A DNA stretch of 64,000 nucleotides from Uranotaenia lowii (lineage: Eukaryota; Arthropoda; Insecta; Diptera; Culicidae), in assembly GCF_029784155.1 (NCBI RefSeq), contig NC_073691.1, positions 135,900,394-135,964,393 on the forward strand, given 5' to 3'. The position numbers were made by a program, and so were the translations under genes. This document shows positions 23,182 to 33,660 of the stretch, piece after piece (positions within the stretch are counted from its first letter, which is position 1; the number at the start of each line of letters is the position of its first letter). The notes below the pieces were generated by a model. That model was not told the origin of the DNA and searched no databases. It saw only the letters and a list, made by a program, of their open reading frames with translations.

Positions 23182-23345
23182 CGCTAACATGAATGAGAAA
23201 TTGAAATTACCAATAATAGACTCTCATTTAAAACTGAACAACTATCCCACAACTCTACGTCACAGCCTAATGAACAACAGAAATCCTCGTCCAACAACAA
23301 ATGTTTCCAGCGAACAACAGTACACATATAAATCGATCTCGTATT
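23182..23345 (+). pseudogene. Degenerate Penelope-like element, right part
   Basis: Immediately after the hAT-like element the Penelope frame resumes: ANMNEKLKLPIIDSHLKLNN, then YPTTLRHSLMNNRNP, ending in a stop at 23344-23346. It corresponds to the region after the RT (FINRI..., FPKHLINRLINKNP) of the copy at 29482. Joining at the 8-bp duplication restores the original order. Confidence 0.8.
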
Positions 23346-23559
23346 AAGCTTAGCTCTTAAGAAATGGGACACATTCTTTTGCTAATAGCTCATTTACTAG
23401 TAATCGGACCTTCAAAATTTTGACAGCATTTTGCTGCATGTGAAAAGTACTTATAGACCTATTTTTCCAAAATTTTGAATTCGCGCGTTTTTGAGATATT
23501 AACGGTGTAAGAAAAAAAAATTAATACCCGTGACACTATTTTTCGTCACCTACAAGCCA
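23346..23559. other. Unassigned repeat-like stretch
   Basis: No gene. It includes AAATGGGACACATTC and CGTGACACTATTTTTCGTCA, which look like terminal sequences of a dispersed repeat I cannot name. Confidence 0.3.
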
Positions 23560-23767
23560 AACGCTCTCACTAGAGGGGTCGCAAGTCTAATTCGGACCGG
23601 ATTTATTTCTCGCGGTACTTGTGCCTCATTAATTTGTTTCAATTTCGCGTTTAATCGCCCCATGGCCTTTTTACCGTAATGGAAAGATGCCAAATCCGGC
23701 CAAAACAGTACGGAACAATCGTGTTTCTTCAGGAAAGGCAGCAGACGTTTATTCAAATACTCTTTTT

Positions 23768-24812
23768 TTTTTAAATTTTTTTTTTTTAAACTTTTTTTTT
23801 GTAGCGGCCCACCACACTCCCCCACACCAAAAAGCTCATTAGAGCCCCCTGGTAATGGACGCTACTGTTCTCAGCATGTCTGGCAGCAACAAAAATTAAT
23901 AAAAAAAACGCGGGCAAAATTTTACTCATGCTGAGAACTGAAATGTTTAAATTTAGTGCGAGGAAATGTAATGATAATACTAAATTAAATACTACATGGA
24001 TCTCAATGGAAAACAGATTTCCTTTAAAGAGATCCACTATTTGATATTAATACTACTAAGCAAACATTTAATCAAATAAGACATTATAATTTAAATAATT
24101 AATAAAAAAAAAAGAACACACAAAGAAACTAAATTGCTACAAAAATTCACAAAAAATTAATTATAAAAGAAGAAAACTGGTCACTGATCGAACGGTTTTT
24201 AACGACTCAATTTTTCTTTTAATAGCTGTATTACTCTGATTTTGAACGTGGAACGGTTGTTGATGGTTTTTATTTCATTAGGCAAGGCATTGTACTTAGT
24301 TGGACCAATAAATGATATTCTTTTTTGACCTAAGGATGTCACGGATCGGCTTCGTTGTAAAAAATCTGACTGGCGAGTGTTATGAGTACGCAATCCCGTT
24401 GTAAAATGGATGTTTTGATTACTGAAACTTGTGTGTAAATTGTCGTAGACATATATTACAGTTTGTAAATCGCAAAGATCTTTTAATGGAAGAATGTTAT
24501 GGGCTCTTAAGGTGTAGAGCTGTCGGGTAGGAAAGAGCAACGGTAGTCTATAAATATTTTTTAAGCATCTATTCTGGAGAGTTTGAAGTTTTTGTAAATT
24601 TGACAAGGAAGCTCTTCCCCATATCATAATAAGATAGTTAATATGAGAGTGAATAAACGCAAAGTAAAATTTCAATAAAACATGTTGAGGCACAAAATTT
24701 CTCAATTTCCATAGGATACCACAAAGAGGAGAAACTTTTTTCTCTAGATATTCAGTGTGACGACTCCAACAAAGAGTTTCATCTAGGTAGATTCCTAAAT
24801 ATTTAAAGCATT
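23768..24812 (-). mobile_element. 5'-truncated non-LTR retrotransposon
   Basis: TACTCTTT occurs at 23757-23764 (running into the T-rich tail) and 24809-24816, an apparent 8-bp target duplication. On the minus strand the insert ends in A-runs (plus T-runs at 23765-23800), so the 3' end is at the low coordinate. The 5' end is truncated inside the RT ORF at KCFKYLGI. 3'-UTR sequence of about 400 bp follows the stop at 24199. Confidence 0.85.
24199..24812 (-). CDS. C-terminal part of a non-LTR retrotransposon RT protein (partial)
   Basis: About 204 codons, uninterrupted. Visible motifs are CFKYLGIYLDETLCWSRHTE, the usual element just after the RT fingers/palm in Jockey/CR1-like ORF2 proteins; then YFAFIHSHINYLIMIWG and LQKLQTLQNRCLKNIYRLP; then a C-terminal QKRISFIGPTKYNALP. 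The catalytic YADD and endonuclease lie upstream and are missing through 5' truncation. An ATG at 24900 extends the open frame, but those first residues come from the disrupted mariner read in another frame, so the true element sequence starts at about 24812. Not functional alone. Confidence 0.8.
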
Positions 24813-25335
24813 TTACTCTTTCACGTAAATTTCTTGGTTGACAGTCCCGGAAGCTATGAAAATACTGCTTTTCAAGCCACAGGTACAGATGGCTTGCCAA
24901 AACAAATATTTCTTCGCGAACTTTGACAGTTTCATGTGCTTGAAAATATCTGCTATCTTTCCCCTTCCTTTTGCCGTATAAAATTCCTGTCTCGGAAGCT
25001 GCTTGTAGTCGGCTTTGACGTAGGTTTCGTCGTCGTAGGTTACCACGCAGTCAAACTTCGTCAGCATCGTCGTGTACAGCCTCCGGGATCGTGCTTTGGC
25101 CGTCGTATTTTGTTTATCATCGCGATTTGGAGTCACTACCTTCTTGTAAGTCGATAGTCCGGATCGTTTTTTGGCTCGATGCACGGTTGTAGACGATACA
25201 CCCAGCTTATTTGCGGCATCTCGGAGAGAGAGGTTAGGGTTTCACTTGAAACTACAACTACAACAACTCTCTTTGTCGTCTCAGCGGCTTCCGGTTTTCG
25301 ATTTCCCCCCGATCTAGACTTCCTGGATGTAGAAA

Positions 25336-26816
25336 ATAAACATCCCTTTATGATTATTTGAGACTGAAATAGCCGAGAAACTTTTCAACATTATCGGATC
25401 AGTCGATAGGAAATAAAAATATTCTATTTTTTAAATATTTCATCCAATTTTGTTCAACAAGGTTTTAAAGGAAGGGAGAGGACAGTATCCAGATAGTTAG
25501 TAAACATTCCAATATTTTTTTCATCAGATATATAAGTTTCTTTTTAATGACTTATTTTAGAAATTTTGTAAAATTAAACCCCCTCCCCTTCCCGACAGCA
25601 ATTAAATCACGATGCTCAAGTTTTGAATAACTTTTTAATTAAGAAAAATGGTAGTTTTGAAAATTAATGCCTATTTTGGAAGATTAAGGCTTACAAGTTG
25701 AAAAATTATTTGAAAATATATATTTAAAAAAAGCTGTGTATCACATGCTAACCTAGAGCATCAATTTTGCATCTGTTCGACCAGCTTCGTTGAGCTCAGA
25801 AATATCTATCTAAATTCCTTCAATCAAATGCAGATTAGTTTTATCGCTGTAATTTTCTACCATTCACCAACTTCCTCAGAAATCGATCAGCTTCGAGCAT
25901 TTACGGCGCCCGTTTTCGATAGCATAATTGATTTCAGCGAAATTTCTGTACCCTCCGTGTTGTTCAGATGCGGTTATTCGGACCCGATGTTGATGCTGCT
26001 TCTGCAGCTTTTCTCGAGAGTCCTCTCAAATAATTACAACCTTTCAAGCCATAAGGTTTGCCGCCGTAACTTTGAGTGGAAAAAATCATCTGTCAAGGTT
26101 TCGCTCTGCTACTTATAAGTTATTCGAAAGATGCGATTCCTGCCGATCCCGAGAGGCGTTCCAGAGGAAACTTTTCATCTATGTTAGGACCAAGCACAGC
26201 AAAACTGTGTCCTACTTAAGTGACCGGACGGATCCGTTCTGTAGGCGCTGTCATCACAAATTTGATATTTTATTACACCGAGGTTTGCACGTCCGATTCC
26301 TTTGGAGGAATCAATATTCGGCAAGTCATCAATAAAATTTGAAGAAAGAAAAAAATTGTCTACCGGTGCGTGGGATACAGACCCATCTCAAATAGGCCAA
26401 TTGTAGGATAAACAAAGCATAGAAAGGAAGCCAAATTAAGGACAACTGCCGAATTGGACCGGTCATCACTAGTCCGTCAAAGCGAGGACCTTCTTTTGTT
26501 GATTTTATTGCACAACCGCTGGTCAACCAGATTGTATGGGAAACTGCTGCTGATGTATCTTTGGAAGAGGCGGAAGAAGATTGGAAAAAAAGCACCAGGA
26601 AAAATGATCATAAGATGCAGCTGACATGCTAGCCGAGCGAGTATGCCTATGATCCATTCCACGCTACACATTATTCTCACTACACGGCCGTATAACCCGG
26701 GTTATACTCAATTTTTTTTAAAAATTTTGTATGTATGTTGTTTATCCACCATAGATGCACGGATTCACTGCTGTTTCTGCCTAAGTACCCAAGCAACCAT
26801 AATTTCCAGATATCAC
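25336..26816. other. Gene-poor stretch with faint coding remnants
   Basis: Overlapping open frames at 25828-26118 and 26072-26335 are somewhat GC-richer than the surroundings. They include DRTDPFCRRC, which faintly recalls the C-terminal Cys motif of LINE ORF2 proteins. Around 26480-26590 a plus frame (FVDFIAQPLVNQIVWETAAD) also looks protein-like. The frames do not join and I cannot assign a family. A decayed non-LTR element is the best guess. Confidence 0.25.
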
Positions 26817-26820
26817 TTAA

Positions 26821-28501
26821 CCCTCATCCGCATTAGGGTGTCATTTTGACACCATTGCAAGTTTGAAGGCTTGTAACTTCTTTCAGAAGCTTCAAAATAC
26901 AAAAATTTCTTCGGGGACCCTAAATGAATTCAAAAGTTCTTCAATATTGCCTCTTTACTTTTTTTATGGACGAACCCTGGAAGCCTGGACAAAAAAACTC
27001 CCTTTTCCGACTTTTGGTGTCATTTTGACACCACAAAAGTAAAATCTATTTAAGTCGTTTGAATTATTATGAACTTCATGTAAAACTTATATCAATAGAA
27101 ACCTGGTAATGTCAGTAAAATATGTTTAGAACATTATATACAGCTAAAGTTACTAGTTTTCTCGTTATTCAGCATGAAAGAAAAAAAATCCGAAAAAAAC
27201 ATGCCTCACGAAAACTGCTGTAGTTCATATGTTACACGTCCAAAAATATTTGCCTTATGCATATGAAAGCTGAAGTTAATGCCTACTTCATGGAGACAAG
27301 AAATATTTTTTAAAAATTTTTTTCATGAAATGGTCACAAAAAGTTTAAAAAAGTGGTCTAAAAAACCTACTTTTCATTCGATTGCTAGTAAATACTGTTT
27401 GAGCGATGGTAGAGTTTTGAAAAAAATATGACTACAAAATGTATTAAAATTCCAACATTTTGCTGTCTTTAGATTTTTGATGCAACAAAAATTGAATTAA
27501 CTGGAATTTTTCAAAGTTTACTACTTTGCGCATTTTTTTTACAAGTTGAAATTTCATCTCTTTTTGTGGTCCACCGTCAGGTTGTACCCGGATTTTCAGT
27601 GCTTTCACTATTTTTGGACCAATCAAAAGTATATTCATTGGAAAGCAAATTTAATCTACATTCTAGTGAGGTGCTACAACTCACGCTGTGAGATTTCACA
27701 AAAAAATGAAAATTATAAACGTAAAATCATTCCTGAATTTCTAGAACTACAAGCACCGCGTCCAGCAAATCGTGTTTGTTTGCTCTCCGAGTAGGTACGG
27801 TGGGTGGTGATTCGGGCAGAGAGCGAAGCCGACAGACGAATATACTCTTGATTGGTCCAAACAAAGTAAAAGCACTGGTAATCTGGGTACAACCTGACGG
27901 TGGACCACAAAAACAGATGAAATTTCAATTTGTAAAAAAATCGCGCAAAGTAGTGAACTTTGAAAAATTCCAGTTAATTCAATTTTTGTTGCATCAAAAA
28001 TCTAAAGACAGCAAAATGTTGGAATTTTAATACATTTTGTAGTCATATTTTTTTTTCAAAACTCTACCATCGCTCAAACAGTATTTACTAGCAATCTAAT
28101 GAAAAGTAGGTTTTTTAGACCACTTTTTTAAACTTTTTGTGACCATTTCATGAAAAAAATTTTTAAAAAATATTTCTTGTCTCCCTGAAGTAGGCATTAA
28201 CTTCAGCTTTCATATGCATAAGGCAAATATTTTTTTGGACGTGTAACATATGAACTACAGCAGTTTTCGTGAGGCATGTTTTTTCGGATTTTTTTTCTTT
28301 CATGCTGAATAATGAGAAAACTTGTAACTTTAGCTGTATATAATGTTCTAAACATATTTTACTGACATTACAAGGTTTCTTTTGATGTAAGTTTTGTTTA
28401 AAGCGGTCTAACACGCCAAAAGTTATAACGATTTGAGCTTATGGTGTCAAATTGACACCACAAGTGCTGATTAGGGTAATGAAATCTAATGCGGATGAGG
28501 G
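26821..28501. mobile_element. Foldback element with TTAA target duplication (piggyBac-like)
   Basis: It starts CCCTCATCCGCATTAG, ends CTAATGCGGATGAGGG, and is flanked by TTAA (26817-26820 and 28502-28505). A CCC start and TTAA duplication fit piggyBac. The arms extend inward to about 27637 and 27837, so nearly the whole element is palindromic with a spacer of about 200 bp. The palindrome GGTGTCATTTTGACACC stands at about 26837 and 27018, with a variant at 28443. Mirrored ORFs at 27444-27638 and 27776-28030 are shadows of the arms. Confidence 0.88.
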
Positions 28502-28505
28502 TTAA

Positions 28506-29481
28506 GGAACGAATTCATAAGTTCACATAGAGCTGTACAAAAGTTCCGTAATACTTTTTGCTATTCAAAATGCTTTTTCAAGGTCTATAGAACTTCATTC
28601 TTCACCAAGTTCAGTAAATACTTAATAAAGTAATGTTTTGGTTTCTGTGTCTACTTCTTGGGAACTATAAGGTTGATATGAAGAAAAACAATTTGCATGT
28701 TAGGTACCTACTTCTCTTTTCTCAACATCAAATAAGTCAATCAGGTGAGCTAATTAACTTACATGTTTTTTCGCCAATTTATTTTAAAAATTTGCACAAA
28801 AATTCGTTAAATTCCGTCGATTAACAGGGCAGAAATCTTCGATACTGCAAAGAATTTTAAAAACAAGCCACGTTGGATAAATTTACGTCTCGTGCTGAAA
28901 AAATCCTTCTTTTTGCACTTTTTCGGATTAATAAAAATTACAGAACCAATCGTTCATTTTGATATTTTAGTAGCACATCCTCTTTCTGCCGCCATTTCTA
29001 TCTCGGTTGATGTTTGATGAAATTTCTATACAACTAACCAACTAATGCTCTACAAAATGCTTTTCCAGTCATATGAATGGAGAAGAAGATACAGCTATTC
29101 CTATAATGTCTCGAGTGACATTTTTTAATAAAAAAAGGGAAGAAACCTCGAGTGGCTAAATGAAACTTAAATAAATGACAAAGAAAAGAACAACATATCC
29201 GCATAATTTTGATGCAGTGTCTCGAGTGACGATATGTTAAAAATTATCAATGAATAAAAGAGCTTTCAATATTTCTCTTCAAACTTCGAGCGTTTTTATT
29301 CGTGAAAATTAAAACAATAAAAGTATTTGAAATGAAAATTATGAGTAATTTCTCGAGTGGCATTTCATTATGAAAATAAAAAATAGAAGCGGAGTATTGT
29401 TTTGATTCTAGAGTGACAATATATTACATCTGATTATTTAATGATTCAGTCTAGATCGAATTAGATCGAAACCATTGTTAA
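28506..29481. other. AT-rich stretch with recurring TCTCGAGTGAC phrase
   Basis: The phrase TCTCGAGTGAC (or one-base variants) occurs near 29107, 29147, 29218, 29350 and 29405. Each is followed by AT-rich sequence often containing ATTATG or ATATGTTA. It precedes the Penelope-like element. No gene. Confidence 0.5.
29331..29377 (+). repeat. Left copy of a direct repeat bracketing the Penelope-like element
   Basis: About 46 bp (AATGAAAATTATGAGTAAT, TCTCGAGTGGCATTTCATTA, TGAAAAT) resembles 32228-32273, in the same orientation on the far side of the element. It could be part of a pseudo-LTR or a pre-existing repeat. Confidence 0.45.
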
Positions 29482-29562
29482 GGTTTATTAAAAATATCTT
29501 TCTTAAAAAATCATCCAGAAATTCGTGTTCTCTCCGCGGACAAAGGGAATAGGACAGTAATC

Positions 29563-31098
29563 ATGGAAACCAAAGATTACCACAGAAAAATGTCAATTCT
29601 CGTCAATGATAAGAGCACATATCGACCCACAAATCGTGATCCAACAAGCGGCTTCCAGAAAAAGAACAACAACTTCGTAAAAAGACTTCTAGATTTGAAG
29701 TTGATCGACAAATTTACAGCAAAACGCCTGACGGTATACAACGCTACCTGTCCCAAAATATACGGACAGACAAAACCCCACAAAGCTGAACTTCCACTAA
29801 GACCAGTGGTTCCCAACGTAACTGCTCCGACTTACCACTTATCCAAATATATATGCGAAATTCTACAATCATCCATCAAAAGTCCATACAGTTGCAAAAA
29901 TTCGTTCGAATTTTGCGAGGAAGTGAATGGTCTAATTATACCACCTGGTTACATAATGATATCTCTGGACGTTGTATCCCTATTTACCAACGTCCCCAGA
30001 AAATTAGTAACCAACAACATCATACAACACTGGTCTGAGATTAACACCCAAATAAATCTGGACCTCTTCCTCGAGATAACTGAATTCTTAATGGATGCCG
30101 CATATTTTCAATTTGATGGAAAATACTACGTACAGGAGTTTGGAACAGCCATGGGCAGTCCAATCAGCCCGATATTCTCGGAATTGGTCCTTGACACGAT
30201 CATCTCCAGAGCAATAAGAAATCTCCCATTTCAGATTCCATTCATTCGCAAATATGTGGACGACCTATTCTTAGTTGTCCCGGAAGAACTTTGCGATCAA
30301 GTTCTCAACATCTTCAATGAACAAGAAGAACGCCTTCAGTTCACGATGGAGAAAGAGCAAGAAGGCCGCTTACCCTATTTAGATATGGTCATAATTCGCG
30401 ATTCCAGCCAACACCTAAAAACAGAGTGGTACATCAAACCGATTGCCTCTGGACGTATGCTGAATTGGCACTCGTGCCACCAGCTGAAACACAAGCTAAA
30501 TGTAGCCAACAATTTTATAAATAGGATCGCGATCTTATCCAGAAATGACGAGAATCAAAATATTTATAAACTCATCCACGAACATTTGAGGCAGAACGAT
30601 TTTCCCAAACATTTGATCAACAGACTGATCAACAAAAATCCATCCATCCAACGACGCAAGCACACTCATAACCAAATATCACCAACCATCCAGCCAACCA
30701 TCAATCCAATCCACTCGAATGCCGACCATCCTTCCTGCAACACAACAATAAACCATCCAACACCGCAACTACACCATCGCTCAAACCCGGAAAATTCATC
30801 AGCAAGCAACTCCAATCCAGCAGTCATCAATCCAGCCGATCCTCGAACACCAAATGACAGCATAACTTCGACTACAGCAGCAAAGCATGACATCACTTAT
30901 CGCTCGGTAACCTACGTACCAAAGCTTACCGAACGACTGATGCGGTGTCTTGCGACGGACTATCCCAACAAAAAAATTGCCAGCCGAAGGAACAAAACAG
31001 TAGGAGACCTGTTCAGCAACAACGTATTGGTGAGGTATCCAACATCATATACAAGATCCCTTGTGAAGAACCCTGCACCTCTGTCTATATTGGACTAA
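29563..31098 (+). CDS. Penelope-like reverse transcriptase
   Basis: 511 codons from the first ATG; the frame itself is open from 29482, so this ATG is probably not the true start. Motifs in order: ADKGN just upstream, KPHKAELPLRPVV (residues 71-83), SLDVVSLFTNVP (134-145, carrying the first catalytic Asp), GTAMGSPISP (194-203), YVDD (231-234, catalytic), LPYLDM (270-275). A thumb-like region follows to about 350, then a hydrophilic N/P/T/H-rich linker (about 355-440) and a conserved-looking block (VTYVPKLTERLMRCL). The polymerase core shows no broken catalytic residue. Past about residue 485 the frame leaves the endonuclease because of a shift near 31020-31040 and stops after an unrelated tail (SILD). 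Confidence 0.88.
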   Translation: METKDYHRKMSILVNDKSTYRPTNRDPTSGFQKKNNNFVKRLLDLKLIDKFTAKRLTVYNATCPKIYGQTKPHKAELPLRPVVPNVTAPTYHLSKYICEILQSSIKSPYSCKNSFEFCEEVNGLIIPPGYIMISLDVVSLFTNVPRKLVTNNIIQHWSEINTQINLDLFLEITEFLMDAAYFQFDGKYYVQEFGTAMGSPISPIFSELVLDTIISRAIRNLPFQIPFIRKYVDDLFLVVPEELCDQVLNIFNEQEERLQFTMEKEQEGRLPYLDMVIIRDSSQHLKTEWYIKPIASGRMLNWHSCHQLKHKLNVANNFINRIAILSRNDENQNIYKLIHEHLRQNDFPKHLINRLINKNPSIQRRKHTHNQISPTIQPTINPIHSNADHPSCNTTINHPTPQLHHRSNPENSSASNSNPAVINPADPRTPNDSITSTTAAKHDITYRSVTYVPKLTERLMRCLATDYPNKKIASRRNKTVGDLFSNNVLVRYPTSYTRSLVKNPAPLSILD

Positions 31099-31581
31099 CT
31101 AAAAATACACTAGACCAACGACTCTCAGGGCACAGAAGCAACATGAACATGCTAAAACAGAAGAAAGATAAAATCACAACAAAAATAAAAACAACAGAGA
31201 ACACAACTGAAAATTCCACAACAGAAACAACAGAAAAAACATCTCACAGTTACACACCAACAGAAAGATAACACCGCTCTTATAGATCATATGATAAAAA
31301 CAGGTCACACATTTAATCTAAGTGATACAAGGGTGTTAGATTCAAGCTACAACAAACACACCTTGAATTTTTTGGAAATGTGTCATATATTTAATACCCC
31401 TAACACTGTCAACCAGCGAACGGATACCAAGAACTTGAACTCTATCTTTTCTTCAGTTCTTGATATTCTAAACAAACATAACTACAAGAAACCAAATCCG
31501 CCATCTGTCAAAAATATTGATAACGATAACGCGCCGAGGGGAACCGAAGAAGATATGATTTCACAGAGTTCTGCCGCCTAA
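31017..31581 (+). pseudogene. GIY-YIG endonuclease and C-terminus of the Penelope-like element, frameshifted
   Basis: In the frame of 30945-31271 the translation gives EVSNIIYKIPC, then SVYIGLTKNTLDQRLSGHRS. These are the GIY (IYKIPC) and YIG (VYIGLTK) blocks with the conserved Arg and a following His, typical of PLE endonucleases. A Thr/Lys/Glu-rich low-complexity stretch follows. The reading then returns to the RT frame (TALIDHMIKTGHTFN, LNFLEMCHIFN, ending QSSAA at 31581). The two shifts compensate each other, so one contiguous protein was likely encoded originally. As it stands, RT and nuclease cannot be made as one chain without frameshifting. Confidence 0.8.
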
Positions 31582-31840
31582 AAGTTACGGCTAAGTGTTG
31601 TCCCGATATTTAGTGAGATTTTCAAATTTAAAATTTCAAATAGTAGACTCCTTTATTAGTTTGATGGATTATCTAAATTAAAAACAAAACTCCATTTACA
31701 GTGAAACTATTCGATTACCGGTATCTAAAACAGTACGCTTTTACAAAAGCAAGACACAGCGACTATTTGTAAGTAGGGTTAGATCAATTCGATATAACAA
31801 AACATCACACATTTTCTGTAATTTATAATTTGTAGAACCC

Positions 31841-31877
31841 CTGAAGATGATGTCATACGACACCGAAACGTCGGGTA
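31841..31877 (+). ncRNA. Hammerhead-ribozyme-like motif downstream of the PLE
   Basis: CTGAAGA (canonical CTGATGA with one change) is followed by a potential stem II (TGTC-ATAC-GACA), then CGAAAC, a 5-base loop, and GTA. AC/GT would make the 2-bp stem III and A the cleavage-site base. PLEs are known to carry hammerhead motifs with very short stem III. The core substitution and the lack of an obvious stem I argue that this copy is weak or dead. Confidence 0.5.
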
Positions 31878-31905
31878 TGTAATAATAAAAACTCGTGTCA
31901 TAAAA

Positions 31906-32914
31906 AAGCTTGGACTGATTTGCCGTATAAAAAATAAACATCAATAAAAATACAGTCGAACCCTCGAATAACACAACTTTTAAAAAAACATTGATTACTT
32001 TCATGAATGTTAAATGAACAATCGAATATAAATTGAAATTTCGTATCTCATTATTTCGAATATAAATAAAAGTTCATAAATCTGCAACATTAATCACTGA
32101 AATTTGTTTTAAGAGTTCAAATCTAGATAAATTAAGAACTGAACATTTCAAGCATATTAAAATCAAATTAACAGTTAATGATTTTTTATAAAACTAATTA
32201 AAATTCATTTAAATAAAAAGAATTGAACTGAAAATTATGAATAATGTCTCGAATGACATTATGTTATGAAAATTTTTTTTTCTCAAATCATAAAAAAATA
32301 TAACAGAAAATTTCAAACCAAACTATTTAACTTTTCTACATTGATCACAGGCAATTGACTCATAGAAAAGCTTTATAATCATAAAACTATTTTTTTCTTT
32401 TTTATCGAAAATAATCGTCTCGTGTTAAACAAAAAACATCCAATAAAATCATTGAAATAGATATAATGGGAACAATTTAATTTCAGAACTTGAAAGTAGA
32501 AGTACATTTTGAAATAACTAATGAAGGCTGAGTCAAAACTCATAGAAATTATAAAAAAAGCTTGAACAAAAATTCAAAACATTTTTAAGAAGACCCGTTC
32601 AAATTAACAATTATGATTTTAAATAATCATTAAAGCCAATAAATAAAAATTTCTGTAGAATTTTGCTATAAATGTTAACAACTAGTTCTAGTTTTTACCA
32701 TGAAAACTAATACTTAGTAATATTTTTTTGAAATAGTACATATAAACAAACAAATAATTCTAAAATAAAGATAACCATCGAAATAAAATTAAAATAAATA
32801 ATATAAAATTATTCTGGAATGAAAATATAAAGTGGAATTCTAGCATAAGAGCTTGATTAAATGTCATTTACTAAGTCCTTTCATTATACCATAATGTATA
32901 TTTAATAAGTATGG
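31906..32914. other. AT-rich stretch without a gene
   Basis: Very AT-rich. It contains the right copy (32228-32273) of the direct repeat that brackets the PLE. No ORF, RNA or TE end that I can support. Confidence 0.4.
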
Positions 32915-33480
32915 AGTTGGAAATCCCAGAAGGGCTCACAAACTGCCATAGAAACTTTTTTTTTATCACCAAATAACATCACATGCTGCTATAGGGTCTA
33001 TTATTTTTTAGCAGGTTCTCGAGTTAAGCCAGTCAAAATATGAATAAAACCTGCCTTCTTACTCCCAACTCCGCGCTGAAAAGAGGAAGGGTCTCTAACT
33101 ATTCGTACGAAAATAATCTCTCTTATAAAATATGGTTTTCTTTGCTATAAGTCATAAGTTCTCATGTTATGTTTAAAAAAATTATATGGAAGACTTCCTT
33201 CCCCTGCTATCCCCAACTGCCTAAAGTGCATAGGGGTATATAAAAAGTTCTTATGCAGTTCAACTAAATTTATATGGAACGTCTCTTCCTTCTCCTTAGT
33301 TAGTAACAATCAGTAACAATTAGTAACAGTTAGTAACAATCATCAAATCATAACCAAATACCTTCCCGAGCCAAATTTTATTTTATTTGTTTGATTATGC
33401 CAAGTTATGCCAGTAAAATTGAGTTAGAGCTTCCTCCTCTTCCTATGTACTGGTTAAAATCATAGAACCTATTTGGATCC
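32915..33480. repeat. Remnant of Helitron minisatellite
   Basis: It contains degraded units such as CCAAATACCTTCCCGAGCCA followed by AAATTTTATTTTATTTG and TTCTCGAGTTA, clearly related to the units at 21540-23000. A short array of AGTAACAAT/AGTAACAGT (about five units, 33297-33343) lies inside. The Helitron ends themselves are missing. Confidence 0.65.
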
Positions 33481-33660
33481 ATCCATTCATTTTTTTTTAA
33501 CAAAATCAAAATCAACACCAAAAGTATGGTAAATTGAAGAAAACCTTTTTTTCAAAGATTGCAAAAAGAAAATGTTTCAAAAGAGTTTCAGAAAAAAAAA
33601 CCAGCAGAAAATTATGATAAACACATTTGAAACAAACTTACATATTCACTGTGCTGTTTA

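Larger units (their letters stand above)
23560..25335 (-). pseudogene. Dead ITm-type mariner transposase, split by a LINE insertion
   Basis: The 5' half (about 25335-24813, minus) encodes KRSGLSTYKKVV, TTMLTKFDCVVTYDDETYVK (first catalytic Asp region), AICTCG and TVNQEIYVKE. The continuation (23767-23560) encodes EYLNKRLLPFLKKHD, then FWPDLASFHYGKKAM (second catalytic Asp). After that the family consensus decays and no third acidic residue is recognisable. The two halves are separated by the insertion at 23768-24812, with TACTCTTT on both sides. Relative of the copies at 2930 and 33661. Confidence 0.85.
29482..31905 (+). mobile_element. Penelope-like retroelement, nearly intact
   Basis: The element encodes a Penelope-type RT followed by a GIY-YIG endonuclease, the architecture of endonuclease-bearing PLEs. 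The RT frame is open from 29482 (LKNHPEIRVLSADKGNRTVI precedes the first ATG), so the real N-terminus lies upstream and is cut off or decayed. Two compensating frameshifts separate RT, GIY-YIG and the C-terminus. The 3' part ends with a hammerhead-like motif at 31841-31877 and an A-rich region. The exact ends are not defined, as no target duplication is visible. A second, dead relative lies at 13629-14105/23182-23345. Confidence 0.88.

Noticed and set aside
27444..28030. Two similar ORFs facing each other
   Set aside because: They are the same sequence seen in the two arms of the TTAA foldback and have no protein-like features.
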